From Prevotella sp. (GTDB taxonomy: Bacteria > Bacteroidota > Bacteroidia > Bacteroidales > Bacteroidaceae): a stretch of DNA of 64,000 bases. A program made the position numbers and the translations under genes. Where the stretch lies: NCBI GenBank assembly GCA_017442825.1, contig JAFRYZ010000041.1, positions 62,001 to 126,000 on the forward strand, given 5' to 3'. Positions 1-8,769 of this stretch are shown here, piece after piece (the first letter of the stretch is position 1; each line of letters opens with the position of its first letter). The notes under the pieces are model-generated. The model was not told the origin of the DNA, searched no databases, and worked only from the letters and a program-made list of their open reading frames with translations.

Positions 1-2354
1 CTAATCTTTTCTGTACAACAGAGGACCTCTTTACACAAACGGTGGTCGTTCCTTATCTGATTCCCATGCTGGAGAAAGCAGGAGCTGTGGTCTTCACACC
101 ACGCGAACGCGACTGGCAACGCCATGAAATCATCGTTGATAACGACAACCCTACCCCACCTTATTATAAAGAGGTGAATCTGTCGAGACCTTGGCAGAAT
201 ACCACGGAACAAGGATTTGCGTTCCATGAAGGATCCTATTCCGATGGTGAAAATCCTTTTGTACAGGGAACGGCACGCATGGCAAAGGCTTCGTCAAAGA
301 AAGCTGCCAGTCAACTGGTTTATCAACCGGACATTCCCGAAAGTGGAAAATATGCTGTATATGTAAGCTATCAAACGCTACCCAACAGCATCGACAACGC
401 TCAATACATTGTCTATCACAAGGGACAGGAGACAACGTTTCATGTCAACCAACAGATGGGAGGCGGAACATGGGTCTATCTGGGAACCTTTGATTTTGAT
501 AAAGGATGCAACGAGTTCAATCGCGTTGTGCTGACCAACTACTCAAAGAAAAAGGGAGTCGTTACTGGCGATGCCGTCAGGTTCGGAGGAGGTATGGGCA
601 ACATTGTGCGCGGAGGGACCACCAGCGGTTTCCCCCGTTGCCTGGAAGGAGCCCGATACTATGCACAATGGGCTGGAGCTCCACGCGACGTTTCCAGTGC
701 CAGCAACGGCAAGAATGACTATAACGATGATGTTAATGCTCGTTCTTTGATGACCAACTGGCTTTCAGGCGGTTCGTGTTTCCTGCCTGGCGTTCAGGGC
801 AAGCATGTTCCGCTGGAAATGTCACTGGCTGTTCACAGCGATGCCGGTGTTCGCCGCGACGATACCTTCGTGGGCACCCTCTCCATCTGCACCACCAGCA
901 CCGATGGAAAAACCGTCTATCCGTCTGGAATCTCGCGCATGGCATCGCGCGATTTGGCTGACGCTCTGATTTCCGGTGTACATAGAGACCTCAGTGTGAA
1001 GTATGGGAATTGGGTACGCCGCGCCCTGTGGGACAGGAACTACAGCGAGACACGACGTCCAGAGGTGCCCTCGTCAATCCTTGAAATGCTTTCGCACCAG
1101 AATTTCACGGACATGCGATACGGACTAGATCCCAACTTCCGTTTTACTATGGCGCGTTCCATTTATAAGAGCCTGCTCCGCTACGTCTCTCAGATGCACA
1201 ACAGTTCTTATATCGTGCAACCGCTGCAACCTAAAGACTTCCGATTGACATTCACATCCAAAGGAAAAGTCACCTTGCGATGGACGCCTGTCAACGACCC
1301 ACAGGAACCAACGGCACGGCCAACATCGTATGTCGTCTATACAGCTACGGGAACAAGCGGTTTCGATAACGGTACCGTTGTCTCATCGCCTCACTATACT
1401 GTTGAACTTGAGCCGAACGTGCTCTATCATTTCCGAGTGACGGCATGCAATCGTGGTGGTGAGAGTTTCCCGACTGAGGTGTTGTGTGCAGCCCATGTAC
1501 CAAACGCCCGTAAGACTGTTGTCATTGTGAATGGCTTCCATCGCCTGTCGGGTCCGGCTGTCGTGAACACTGAAACTCGTAACGGATTCGACATGAACGA
1601 AGATGCGGGTGTCACCTATGGCAGGACGGCAGGATGGAGCGGAGCTCAACTTTGTTTCAATCGTGAACAGATGGGCAAAGAGGGTGCCGGTGCATTGGGA
1701 TTCTGCGGGGATGAACTAGCTGGCAAATTCATTGCCGGCAACGATTTCAATTATGTATCAGAACATGCGGTAGCCATCCATTCAGCCGGCTTGTACAATA
1801 TCGTCAGCTGTTCCAGTACTGCTGTCGAGAACGGCAGCATCGACCTTGCCGACTATCAGACTGTTGACCTGCTGTTAGGATTGGAAAAAGACGACGGGCA
1901 TTCTCTCGTCGCGTACAAAACCTTTACGCCAGTCATGCAACAACGACTTACCAACTACATCCGCAAAGGGGGCAGACTGCTTGTCAGCGGTTCCTATGTC
2001 GGCAGTGACATGACGACAGATTCAGAGAAACAATTCCTTGCTGACGTACTGAAGGTGAATTGCGATGGCAACAATCGTGAAGACCACGGAAGTCAGGTGT
2101 CTGGACTCGGTGTCTCCTTCAACATCTACAACAGTCTGAACGAGCGCCATTATGCTGCCACTTCACCAGATGTTCTCCTTCCCGTCGCTCCCGCCTATTG
2201 TGCCATGCAATACAGCAATGGCAGGGCAGCCAGTGTTGCCTACAAAGGTAACGACTACCGTTGTCTTACCACAGGATTCCCGTTGGAGTGCATCATGGAC
2301 GCAACACAACGCAATGCGATTATGCGCGGCATCCTCTCTTTCTTGATGGAGTAA
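1..2354 (+). CDS. Secreted N-acetylmuramoyl-L-alanine amidase-like / xanthan lyase-like protein, 5' end missing
   Basis: The frame is open to the window edge: codons from base 3 read NLFCTTEDLFTQT before the first GTG at 42, so the true start lies outside. The fold looks like a zinc amidase_3 domain interrupted by an inserted domain. A golvesin-type carbohydrate-binding-like domain lies at about 186-570. The amidase continues with the NDYNDDVNARS stretch, SLAVHSDAG at 822-848 (metal His) and the Glu-containing PSSILEMLSHQNFTD. A fibronectin-III-like domain follows at about 1200-1490, then a C-terminal domain of the kind annotated 'xanthan lyase' in Bacteroides. The likely job is cleaving the sugar-peptide amide bond of peptidoglycan outside the cytoplasm; this is family inference. 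The signal peptide is not visible because the N-terminus is cut off. Confidence 0.75.
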   Translation, partial: NLFCTTEDLFTQTVVVPYLIPMLEKAGAVVFTPRERDWQRHEIIVDNDNPTPPYYKEVNLSRPWQNTTEQGFAFHEGSYSDGENPFVQGTARMAKASSKKAASQLVYQPDIPESGKYAVYVSYQTLPNSIDNAQYIVYHKGQETTFHVNQQMGGGTWVYLGTFDFDKGCNEFNRVVLTNYSKKKGVVTGDAVRFGGGMGNIVRGGTTSGFPRCLEGARYYAQWAGAPRDVSSASNGKNDYNDDVNARSLMTNWLSGGSCFLPGVQGKHVPLEMSLAVHSDAGVRRDDTFVGTLSICTTSTDGKTVYPSGISRMASRDLADALISGVHRDLSVKYGNWVRRALWDRNYSETRRPEVPSSILEMLSHQNFTDMRYGLDPNFRFTMARSIYKSLLRYVSQMHNSSYIVQPLQPKDFRLTFTSKGKVTLRWTPVNDPQEPTARPTSYVVYTATGTSGFDNGTVVSSPHYTVELEPNVLYHFRVTACNRGGESFPTEVLCAAHVPNARKTVVIVNGFHRLSGPAVVNTETRNGFDMNEDAGVTYGRTAGWSGAQLCFNREQMGKEGAGALGFCGDELAGKFIAGNDFNYVSEHAVAIHSAGLYNIVSCSSTAVENGSIDLADYQTVDLLLGLEKDDGHSLVAYKTFTPVMQQRLTNYIRKGGRLLVSGSYVGSDMTTDSEKQFLADVLKVNCDGNNREDHGSQVSGLGVSFNIYNSLNERHYAATSPDVLLPVAPAYCAMQYSNGRAASVAYKGNDYRCLTTGFPLECIMDATQRNAIMRGILSFLME

Positions 2355-2365
2355 GCCCCCTCAAT

Positions 2366-2381
2366 CCCCCCTAAAGGGGGG
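2366..2381. repeat. GC palindrome in the gap after the amidase gene
   Basis: Six C, TAAA, six G form a perfect hairpin 11 bases after the amidase stop. There is no T run, so it is not a standard terminator. The same type of palindrome (six C, TGA, five G) occurs inside the trmN6 reading frame at 25468-25481, so it looks like a dispersed small repeat. Confidence 0.6.
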
Positions 2382-2435
2382 AAGGAAGTACCCATAAATC
2401 CCAAATGCCCATAAACCCCATAAAAATAAAAAAAC

Positions 2436-2795
2436 ATGATTTATAAGATTCAAGCAAACGCATCTGGAACAAGGTCTATTACCGTATCAGAAGACCACAT
2501 GCAAACTATCCGTCGTTATGCCCTATTGAAAAATCTGATTGACAGCAATGGTATCATCGACGAGACTGTACTCGACAAATTGAAACTCAACGTTCGTTCT
2601 TTATTAGAATCGGATGCAGGCAAAGACAAGGCTCTGCTCGATCTTTGTCTCGATGTCATTTACAATCCCAATATGAAAGCCATCGGACTGCACCATCTGG
2701 TAGTGGCTTACGTTGCCTGGGAACAAGAGCAAGTTCCAAGTTCCAAAGAGCAAGTTCCAAGTTCCAAAGAGCAAGTTTCAAGTTCCAAGGATTAA
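2436..2795 (+). CDS. Small conserved-looking cytoplasmic protein with repeat-encoded tail
   Basis: 119 residues with no signal peptide or membrane segment. The first 98 or so residues look like a compact helical domain of unknown function that I do not recognise. The last 20 residues are EQVPSSK repeated three times. They are read from a 21-bp direct repeat (GAGCAAGTTCCAAGTTCCAAA) that carries on past the stop codon to about 2815. The tail is therefore probably a by-product of repeat growth over an older stop codon. It lies 82 bases after the amidase gene and 101 before ygiQ, on the same strand, and could be cotranscribed with either. Confidence 0.6.
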   Translation: MIYKIQANASGTRSITVSEDHMQTIRRYALLKNLIDSNGIIDETVLDKLKLNVRSLLESDAGKDKALLDLCLDVIYNPNMKAIGLHHLVVAYVAWEQEQVPSSKEQVPSSKEQVSSSKD

Positions 2796-2815
2796 GTTTC
2801 AAGTTCCAGGTTTCA
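2726..2815 (+). repeat. 21-bp tandem repeat crossing a stop codon
   Basis: About three copies of GAGCAAGTTCCAAGTTCCAAA, followed by decayed copies (AAGTTTCAAGTTCCAGG). It starts inside the coding region of the small protein and ends in the gap before ygiQ. Confidence 0.7.
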
Positions 2816-2826
2816 GCCTTTGTCCT

Positions 2827-2869
2827 TTCTTTTAGTCGCTTCGCTTTGTAAAAGCGCTTCGCGATTAGA
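2827..2869 (+). repeat. Left copy of a 43-bp inverted repeat pair
   Basis: This 43-base stretch matches the reverse complement of 5682-5724 at 39 of 43 positions. It includes TAGTCGCTTCGCTT and AGCGCTT. The pair brackets ygiQ and the PP2C-like gene at a distance of 2.8 kb. Both copies are noncoding. Confidence 0.75.
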
Positions 2870-2896
2870 CTTTAGACCTTTGACCATAAAAAAAAG

Positions 2897-4903
2897 ATGC
2901 CACAACTCACCGACTTTCTGCCAACAACAAAAAAAGAGATGGAACTACGCGGCTGGGATGAACTCGACATCATCCTGTTCTCAGGCGATGCGTATGTGGA
3001 CCATCCCTCCTTTGGCGTTGCCGTCGTCGGCAGAACTCTCGAAGCTGCCGGCTATCGCGTCGCCATCGTTCCGCAACCCGATTGGCACGGTGACTATCGC
3101 GACTTTAAGAAATTAGGACGTCCACGTCTCTATTTCGGCATTGCTCCTGGTTGCATGGATTCGATGGTCAACAAATATACAGCCAACCGGCGGCTACGTT
3201 CTGAAGATGCATACAGTCCTGATGGGCGCCACGACTGTCGCCCCGAATACCCCACCATTGTCTATACAAAAATCCTCAAGCAGCTCTATCCAGACGTTCC
3301 AGTTGTTCTGGGTGGTATAGAAGCATCTATGCGACGACTGACCCACTATGACTATTGGCAGGACAGCCTGCGCAAATGTATCCTCTGCGACTCTGGAGCA
3401 GACTTGATTATCTATGGCATGGGCGAAAAACAGATTGTAGAGATTGCGCAGAAATTGGAAAGTGGTATTCCCATCCAACATATTAAGGATGTTCCACAAA
3501 CCGTTTTCCTGTCAAAAGAGCAGGACATCCCTGGCGGCATCAACGATGATGACATCGTGCTCCACTCCCACGAAGAATGTCTTCGAAACAAAAAGGCACA
3601 CGCAGAGAATTTCCGACATATCGAAGAGGAATCCAACAAGGTACATGCCCAGAGATTGCTGCAAGCAGTCGATGGCGTCTATGCAGTGGTTAATCCACCC
3701 TATCCTACCATGACAACCGCTGAACTAGATGCTTCTTTCGACCTACCCTACACCCGTCTGCCTCATCCTAAATATAAGAATAAGCGCATACCTGCCTATG
3801 AGATGATACGCCACTCCATCAACATCCACCGCGGATGTTTTGGCGGCTGTGCTTTCTGTACCATTTCAGCCCATCAGGGAAAGTTCATCGTCTGCCGTTC
3901 TAAAGAGAGTATTCTCAAGGAAGTGAAACGGGTGATACAGATGCCCGACTTCAAAGGCTATCTCTCCGACCTAGGCGGACCGTCTGCCAACATGTATGGT
4001 ATGGGGGGCAAGAACAAGAAAGCCTGCGAACGATGCAAGCGCCCTTCGTGCATCCATCCTGCCATTTGCCCCAATCTGAATACCGACCACTCGGCATTGC
4101 TCGACATCTACCATGCTGTCGATGCGCTGCCTGAAATCAAAAAAAGTTTCATCGGCAGTGGAGTGCGATACGACCTGCTGTTGCATCATTCCAATGACGC
4201 GAAATGCAACGAAGCCGCACGTCAATACACGCGTGAACTCATTACACGCCACGTCAGCGGAAGACTGAAGGTAGCCCCAGAACATACCTCCGATCGCGTC
4301 TTGCAACTGATGCGAAAGCCATCGTTCCGGCTTTTCCAACAATTCAAACGCATCTTCGACAGCATCAACCGCGAAGAGAACCTTCGCCAGCAGCTCATTC
4401 CGTATTTCATCAGTAGCCACCCTGGCTGTCGTGAAGAAGATATGGCTGAACTCGCTGTGCTCACCAAGAAAATGGATTTCCACTTGGAACAGGTTCAGGA
4501 TTTCACCCCTACCCCTATGACCGTCTCCACGGAGACGTTCTATACTGGTTACGATCCATACACACTGCAGCCCGTCTATTGTGCCAAGACACCCAAAGAC
4601 AAACTCTCCCAGCGACAGTTCTTTTTCTGGTATAAGCCAGAGGAACGACGAAATATTGAACGTGCATTACGACGGATAGGACGAGAAGACCTCATCAAGG
4701 AAATCTTCAACTCTCGTTCGAGCTATACTCGCTTGCAGAGCGAAGCGCCTGAGCACCCGCTCGAACTTGTTCGCTTGCCAAAGCAAGAACGGAGCACAAG
4801 AAGACCTCTCAACCCTCAACGAGCGAATGAACATCATCGAGAAAATAATCATCGGAAAGAAGAGTCAGGAAACGTGCGAAGACGGAATCGTCATCACAAA
4901 TGA
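2897..4903 (+). CDS. ygiQ: YgiQ family radical SAM protein (UPF0313)
   Basis: 668 residues, close to the family length. The N-terminus (DIILFSGDAYVDHPSFGVAV) is a B12-binding-like region typical of YgiQ. The radical SAM cluster motif HRGCFGGCAFC lies at about residues 311-321, and a further Cys-rich segment (ACERCKRPSCIHPAIC) lies near 375. The enzyme needs a 4Fe-4S cluster and S-adenosylmethionine; its substrate is not known to me. The ATG follows an A/G-rich leader. The last 60 or so residues look unlike a folded domain: they are read from a hairpin-rich repeat (4717-4790) and then run 77 bases into the next gene as a basic tail ending RRRNRHHK. This suggests that an older stop codon was lost. 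Confidence 0.9.
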   Translation: MPQLTDFLPTTKKEMELRGWDELDIILFSGDAYVDHPSFGVAVVGRTLEAAGYRVAIVPQPDWHGDYRDFKKLGRPRLYFGIAPGCMDSMVNKYTANRRLRSEDAYSPDGRHDCRPEYPTIVYTKILKQLYPDVPVVLGGIEASMRRLTHYDYWQDSLRKCILCDSGADLIIYGMGEKQIVEIAQKLESGIPIQHIKDVPQTVFLSKEQDIPGGINDDDIVLHSHEECLRNKKAHAENFRHIEEESNKVHAQRLLQAVDGVYAVVNPPYPTMTTAELDASFDLPYTRLPHPKYKNKRIPAYEMIRHSINIHRGCFGGCAFCTISAHQGKFIVCRSKESILKEVKRVIQMPDFKGYLSDLGGPSANMYGMGGKNKKACERCKRPSCIHPAICPNLNTDHSALLDIYHAVDALPEIKKSFIGSGVRYDLLLHHSNDAKCNEAARQYTRELITRHVSGRLKVAPEHTSDRVLQLMRKPSFRLFQQFKRIFDSINREENLRQQLIPYFISSHPGCREEDMAELAVLTKKMDFHLEQVQDFTPTPMTVSTETFYTGYDPYTLQPVYCAKTPKDKLSQRQFFFWYKPEERRNIERALRRIGREDLIKEIFNSRSSYTRLQSEAPEHPLELVRLPKQERSTRRPLNPQRANEHHRENNHRKEESGNVRRRNRHHK

Positions 4904-5642
4904 CTTTGTTGCCGTTATCGACGGAAGCACCAGTAAGACAACCAAGCAGGTATGTACAGATATCAGCAACGGTCGTTATGCCATGCTGTTGACTGCTGAG
5001 TGTATAGAAAAGATGGATGCGAAATGCTCCCTCAACGATTTCTGTCAGGCTGTTACCAAAGTCTTTCAAGAAGCTTCGGCCACCCACACTTTTCCTCCAC
5101 CATCAACATTGCAGCCCCATGAGCGCATGGCAGCAAGTGCTGCTATCTACAGTCGTGAGCGCAATGAGTTATGGATGGTTGGCGACTGTCAGGTACTGGT
5201 TGATGGTGAACTCTACGAAAACAACAAACCTGCAGAAGCGGTCAATGCCAAGAAACGAAGCCGCTTCATCAAACAGGCACTTGCTTCCGGAGCAAAAATC
5301 GAAGATTTTCAATCTGAGGATAAAGGAAGGAAAGCCATACTCGGCGACATCATTTCATCAATGGAAAAACAGAACACTGAATATGCAGTAATTGACGGTA
5401 CACCAATAGCCCAAGACAAGATTCGAACCATCATGCTCACTACAAACGAGCCTCATGAAATTGTTCTTGCCACCGACGGTTATCCTGTTCTTCGTCCTAC
5501 CTGTGAAGAAAGTGAGAGCATGCTTCAACAGCAGTTGCACGACGACCCACTATGCATAGGAACTTTTCAAGCTACCAAAGGACTGATGGCGGGCAATTGT
5601 TCTTTCGACGACAGGGCATACGTCCGCTTTACTACACCATAA
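4827..5642 (+). CDS. PP2C-like phosphatase-fold protein
   Basis: 271 residues from the ATG at 4827. An upstream in-frame start at 4767 is less likely because it would add only ygiQ-overlapping sequence. Four short acidic motifs fall in the order expected of PP2C phosphatases: VAVIDGSTS (Asp32), MVGDCQ, VLATDGYPVL and FDDRAYVRF. The family removes phosphate from Ser/Thr, or senses metabolites with the same fold, using two metal ions held by these aspartates. Overall similarity looks distant, so the assignment rests on motif order. The start lies inside the end of ygiQ, in another frame, which implies coupled translation. No partner kinase is adjacent. Confidence 0.6.
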   Translation: MNIIEKIIIGKKSQETCEDGIVITNDFVAVIDGSTSKTTKQVCTDISNGRYAMLLTAECIEKMDAKCSLNDFCQAVTKVFQEASATHTFPPPSTLQPHERMAASAAIYSRERNELWMVGDCQVLVDGELYENNKPAEAVNAKKRSRFIKQALASGAKIEDFQSEDKGRKAILGDIISSMEKQNTEYAVIDGTPIAQDKIRTIMLTTNEPHEIVLATDGYPVLRPTCEESESMLQQQLHDDPLCIGTFQATKGLMAGNCSFDDRAYVRFTTP

Positions 5643-5681
5643 ACTATAAACTATAAACCCTCAACTATAAACTATAAACTC
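5643..5681 (+). repeat. AACTATAAACTATAAA tandem spacer
   Basis: Short imperfect tandem copies of AACTATAA fill the gap after the PP2C-like gene and directly abut the inverted repeat at 5682-5724. Confidence 0.55.
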
Positions 5682-5724
5682 TCTAATCGCAAAGCGCTTT
5701 CACCAAGCGAAGCGACTGAAAGAA
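5682..5724 (-). repeat. Right copy of a 43-bp inverted repeat pair
   Basis: The reverse complement matches 2827-2869 at 39 of 43 bases. It ends three bases before the SDR start codon, so it also supplies that gene's ribosome-binding region. Confidence 0.75.
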
Positions 5725-5726
5725 CC

Positions 5727-6458
5727 ATGAAAAGAGCTATCGTCATTGGCGCCTCATCGGGCATAGGCAGACAAGTAGCACAACTGCTACTGCAACACGA
5801 CTGGCACGTAGGACTGGCAGCACGACGCATCGAAGCTTTGGAAGAGCTGAAATGCATCGCTCCTGACCGTATTGTTACGGCAAGAATCGATGTCACTGAA
5901 AAAGATTCACCCAACCAACTGCTCACGCTCATCAACCAGTTGGGAGGCATGAACCTTTTTTTCTATGCTGCAGGAGTGGGATGGCAAAATCCGCAACTGG
6001 AAGAAGACAAGGAGATGCAGACTGTTGAAACCAACGCCCTGGGCTTTACGCGTATGGTGGGAACAGCATTCCGCTATTTTGCCAACCACACCGGCGGACA
6101 GATTGCCGTCATCTCCAGCGTAGCAGGGACAAGAGGACTGGGACCGGCACCAGCCTACTCAGCGACAAAAGCCATGCAAAATTGCTACATCGAGTCGCTG
6201 GAACAGCTTTCCCGCATGCGCAACCTGCACATCAACTTCACCGACATCCGTCCCGGCTTTGTCGAAACCCCATTGCTCCGAGGCAACCGCTTCCCTATGC
6301 TCATGTCGTCACGTCATGTTGCCAAGCACATCATCAAAGCCATCTATAAACGGCGACACGTTGTCGTCATCGACTGGCGCTGGGGAGTTGTCGTGGCGTT
6401 GTGGCGTTGTGTTCCCCATTGGCTTTGGCGTAAGTTAAAGTTACCTATTACACCATAA
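5727..6458 (+). CDS. Short-chain dehydrogenase/reductase
   Basis: 243 residues. The N-terminal GASSGIG motif at residues 8-14 binds NAD(P). The catalytic Ser lies in ISSVAG and the Tyr-Lys pair in YSATK, the standard SDR triad. The C-terminus has a hydrophobic WGVVVALWRCVPHWLW stretch, which hints at membrane contact as in lipid- or sterol-type SDRs. The substrate cannot be told from sequence. The start codon lies directly behind the 43-bp repeat. The gene ends 73 bases before the lipoate ligase gene, which has its own promoter. Confidence 0.85.
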   Translation: MKRAIVIGASSGIGRQVAQLLLQHDWHVGLAARRIEALEELKCIAPDRIVTARIDVTEKDSPNQLLTLINQLGGMNLFFYAAGVGWQNPQLEEDKEMQTVETNALGFTRMVGTAFRYFANHTGGQIAVISSVAGTRGLGPAPAYSATKAMQNCYIESLEQLSRMRNLHINFTDIRPGFVETPLLRGNRFPMLMSSRHVAKHIIKAIYKRRHVVVIDWRWGVVVALWRCVPHWLWRKLKLPITP

Positions 6459-6474
6459 AAACAATCGGTTTTCT

Positions 6475-6505
6475 TTTGCAAAGTCAGTGTTTTATTATAA
6501 TTTTG
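6475..6505 (+). promoter_or_regulatory. Promoter of the glycine cleavage operon
   Basis: TTTG at 6475-6478, 19 bases, then TAATTTTG at 6498-6505: a full match to the Bacteroidota sigma consensus. Transcription should start near 6512, just ahead of the lipoate ligase ATG at 6532. No other consensus promoter is seen before lpdA, so this one probably serves all six genes. Confidence 0.7.
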
Positions 6506-6531
6506 CACCTACGCATTAAGCATTACGCACC

Positions 6532-7227
6532 ATGAACTACATCAACCTATCCGATTCCATAGAAAGACGACTATCTTTCTACCTCGCCATGGAGGAGTAT
6601 GTTGCTCGCCACATCCCTCAAGACGATTGCTTTACCATTTGGCAAGTTCCCTCAACGGTCATCTACGGCCGCCACCAGCAACTGGAGAGTGAGGTGAACG
6701 TGGATTATTGTCGTCAGCACAATATTCAAGTATATAAAAGGAAAAGCGGCGGCGGTTGTGTCTATGCAGACAGAAACAATCTGATGCTGTCTTTGATTAC
6801 TGCCGACGAGCATGTAGGCTTAGCCTTCAACCGTTTTGTCAGTTTTCTGTTGTTGGCACTTCACAGAATGGGGATTGAAGCCACAGGAACAAGTCATAAC
6901 GACATTCTTATTGGCAACCAGAAAGTTAGTGGAACTGCATGCTACCACTTACCCCAACGTTGCATAGTTCATAGCACCCTGCTCTACGATACCAATATGG
7001 AACACATGCTGCATGCCATCACCCCTGGACCTGAAAAACTTCAATCGAAAGGAATCAAAAGTGTGCGCCAACGCATTACCTTATTAAAAGACCATACCCA
7101 CCTTACACTCGACGAAGTGAAAACGACCTTGCGTGAAACGTTCTGTCCGTCAACCTCATCTACCACCTTGCAACTTTCGGCAACAGACATTGAGCGCATC
7201 CAAGAAATAGAAAAACAATACTTATGA
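6532..7227 (+). CDS. Lipoate-protein ligase A family protein
   Basis: 231 residues of the biotin/lipoate ligase fold. RKSGGGCVYAD at about residue 66 is the lipoyl-AMP binding motif, and HNDILIGNQKVSGTA carries the conserved catalytic Lys. These enzymes attach lipoate to a lysine of carrier proteins. The target here is almost certainly the GcvH encoded two genes downstream. It is shorter than E. coli LplA (about 340), lacking the C-terminal accessory domain, so it may need a separate partner or act as a lipoyl transferase. It is the first gene of the gcv operon, 36 bases before gcvT. Confidence 0.85.
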   Translation: MNYINLSDSIERRLSFYLAMEEYVARHIPQDDCFTIWQVPSTVIYGRHQQLESEVNVDYCRQHNIQVYKRKSGGGCVYADRNNLMLSLITADEHVGLAFNRFVSFLLLALHRMGIEATGTSHNDILIGNQKVSGTACYHLPQRCIVHSTLLYDTNMEHMLHAITPGPEKLQSKGIKSVRQRITLLKDHTHLTLDEVKTTLRETFCPSTSSTTLQLSATDIERIQEIEKQYL

Positions 7228-7263
7228 TTTAATTCATAATTCACAATTTATAATTCTAATCTC

Positions 7264-8343
7264 ATGAAAACCTGTTTATACGATAAGCACGTAGCATTGG
7301 GCGCACAGATGACTCCTTTTGCCGGCTTCGATATGCCGATACAGTACACCAACATTGCCGATGAGCACCATGCCGTCCGTACAGCCTGCGGTGTTTTCGA
7401 CGTTTCCCACATGGGAGAAGTCCTCATCACTGGTGGCGATGCGGAAAAGTACGTGAATCATATCTTCACCAACGACATAAAAGATGCACCTGACGGTAAA
7501 ATCTTTTATGGCATGATGTGCTATGAAGACGGTGGCACAGTTGACGATCTGCTTGTCTATAAGATTGGAAACAACAACTTTTTCCTTGTCATCAATGCTG
7601 CCAATATCGAGAAAGATGTGGCATGGATGAAGGAGCAAGCTCAAGCCTTCAATGTGGTCATCAACCATCAGTCAGATTATTTCGGGCAGTTGGCAGTCCA
7701 GGGTCCAGAGAGCGAGGCTGTCGTAGAATCTGTTCTTCAGCTTCCATGCAAGGAATTAAGTTTCTACACCTGTAAGACGATTGAAATGCCCGACGAAGCC
7801 ATCTATCTAAGTCGTACGGGATATACGGGCGAGGATGGATTTGAGATATATGCCAGCCACGACTACATTCGTGACGCATGGGACAAACTGATAGCTGCAG
7901 GTGTGAAACCTTGCGGATTAGGCTGTCGTGACACATTACGTTTCGAAGTGGGACTGCCGCTCTATGGAGACGAACTGTCGAAAGATATCTCCCCCATCAT
8001 GGCTGGTTTAGGCTTCTTCGTAAAATTCGACAAAGAGGAATTTATCGGCAAGGAAGCACTGCTGAAACAAAAGACAGAAGGCGTTGCTCGCAAACTGGTT
8101 GGTATTGAACTTGCAGACAAAGCCATTCCTCGTCATGGATATACCGTATTGAAAGACGGTCAGCCTGTAGGTGAGGTTACTACTGGCTATCGCTGTCTAT
8201 CGGTAGAGAAAAGTGTATGCATGGCATTAGTTGATTCAGCATACGCTAAACTTGATACGGAGCTCGATATTCAAATCCGTAAAAAGATTTTCCCCGGTAA
8301 GGTGGTCAAAAAGAAGTTCTACGAAAAGCATTACAAGAAATAA
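7264..8343 (+). CDS. gcvT: Glycine cleavage system T protein (aminomethyltransferase)
   Basis: 359 residues, normal length. It starts TCLYDKHVALGAQMTPFAGFDMP and carries VFDVSHMGE and the folate-site GYTGEDGFEIY. It moves the methylene group from aminomethyl-lipoyl GcvH to tetrahydrofolate and releases ammonia. The gap before it is an AT-rich AATTCATAATTCACAA spacer, also found before gcvH and prs. It is the second gene of the operon. Confidence 0.95.
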   Translation: MKTCLYDKHVALGAQMTPFAGFDMPIQYTNIADEHHAVRTACGVFDVSHMGEVLITGGDAEKYVNHIFTNDIKDAPDGKIFYGMMCYEDGGTVDDLLVYKIGNNNFFLVINAANIEKDVAWMKEQAQAFNVVINHQSDYFGQLAVQGPESEAVVESVLQLPCKELSFYTCKTIEMPDEAIYLSRTGYTGEDGFEIYASHDYIRDAWDKLIAAGVKPCGLGCRDTLRFEVGLPLYGDELSKDISPIMAGLGFFVKFDKEEFIGKEALLKQKTEGVARKLVGIELADKAIPRHGYTVLKDGQPVGEVTTGYRCLSVEKSVCMALVDSAYAKLDTELDIQIRKKIFPGKVVKKKFYEKHYKK

Positions 8344-8378
8344 TTCATAATTAATAATTCACAATTCATAAAATAACT

Positions 8379-8765
8379 ATGGCAAAAGTATTAGAAGGAC
8401 TCTATTACAGTGAGTCTCACGAGTTTGTAAAAGTTGAAGGCGATTTCGGCTTCATTGGTGTTACGGATTATGCTCAGAACGCATTGGGCGAAGTGGTATA
8501 TGTCGATATGCCAGAGGTAGACGATGACGTGGAAGCAGGTGAGGAATTCGGTGCCATTGAGAGTGTGAAGGCTGCCAGCGACCTCATTGCACCAGTATCA
8601 GGAAAGGTTGTTGAGGTAAACGAGGCACTAGATGACGAACCGGGACTCATCAACCAAGATGCTTTCGCCAACTGGATTATCAAAGTGGAATTGGCTGACA
8701 GTAGCGAAATAAACAATCTGATGGATGCAGAGGCATATAAAGCTTTCTGTGCAAAAGAAGAATAG
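8379..8765 (+). CDS. gcvH: Glycine cleavage system H protein
   Basis: 128 residues. Lys64 in GAIESVKAAS is the lipoyl attachment site. This small carrier shuttles the aminomethyl group between P, T and L proteins. It lies 35 bases after gcvT, with the stop codon four bases ahead of the gcvPA start. Confidence 0.96.
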   Translation: MAKVLEGLYYSESHEFVKVEGDFGFIGVTDYAQNALGEVVYVDMPEVDDDVEAGEEFGAIESVKAASDLIAPVSGKVVEVNEALDDEPGLINQDAFANWIIKVELADSSEINNLMDAEAYKAFCAKEE

Positions 8766-8769
8766 AAGA

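Noticed and set aside
2827-5724. Insertion sequence or composite transposon
   Set aside because: The inverted repeats enclose ordinary genes, with no transposase and no target-site duplication.
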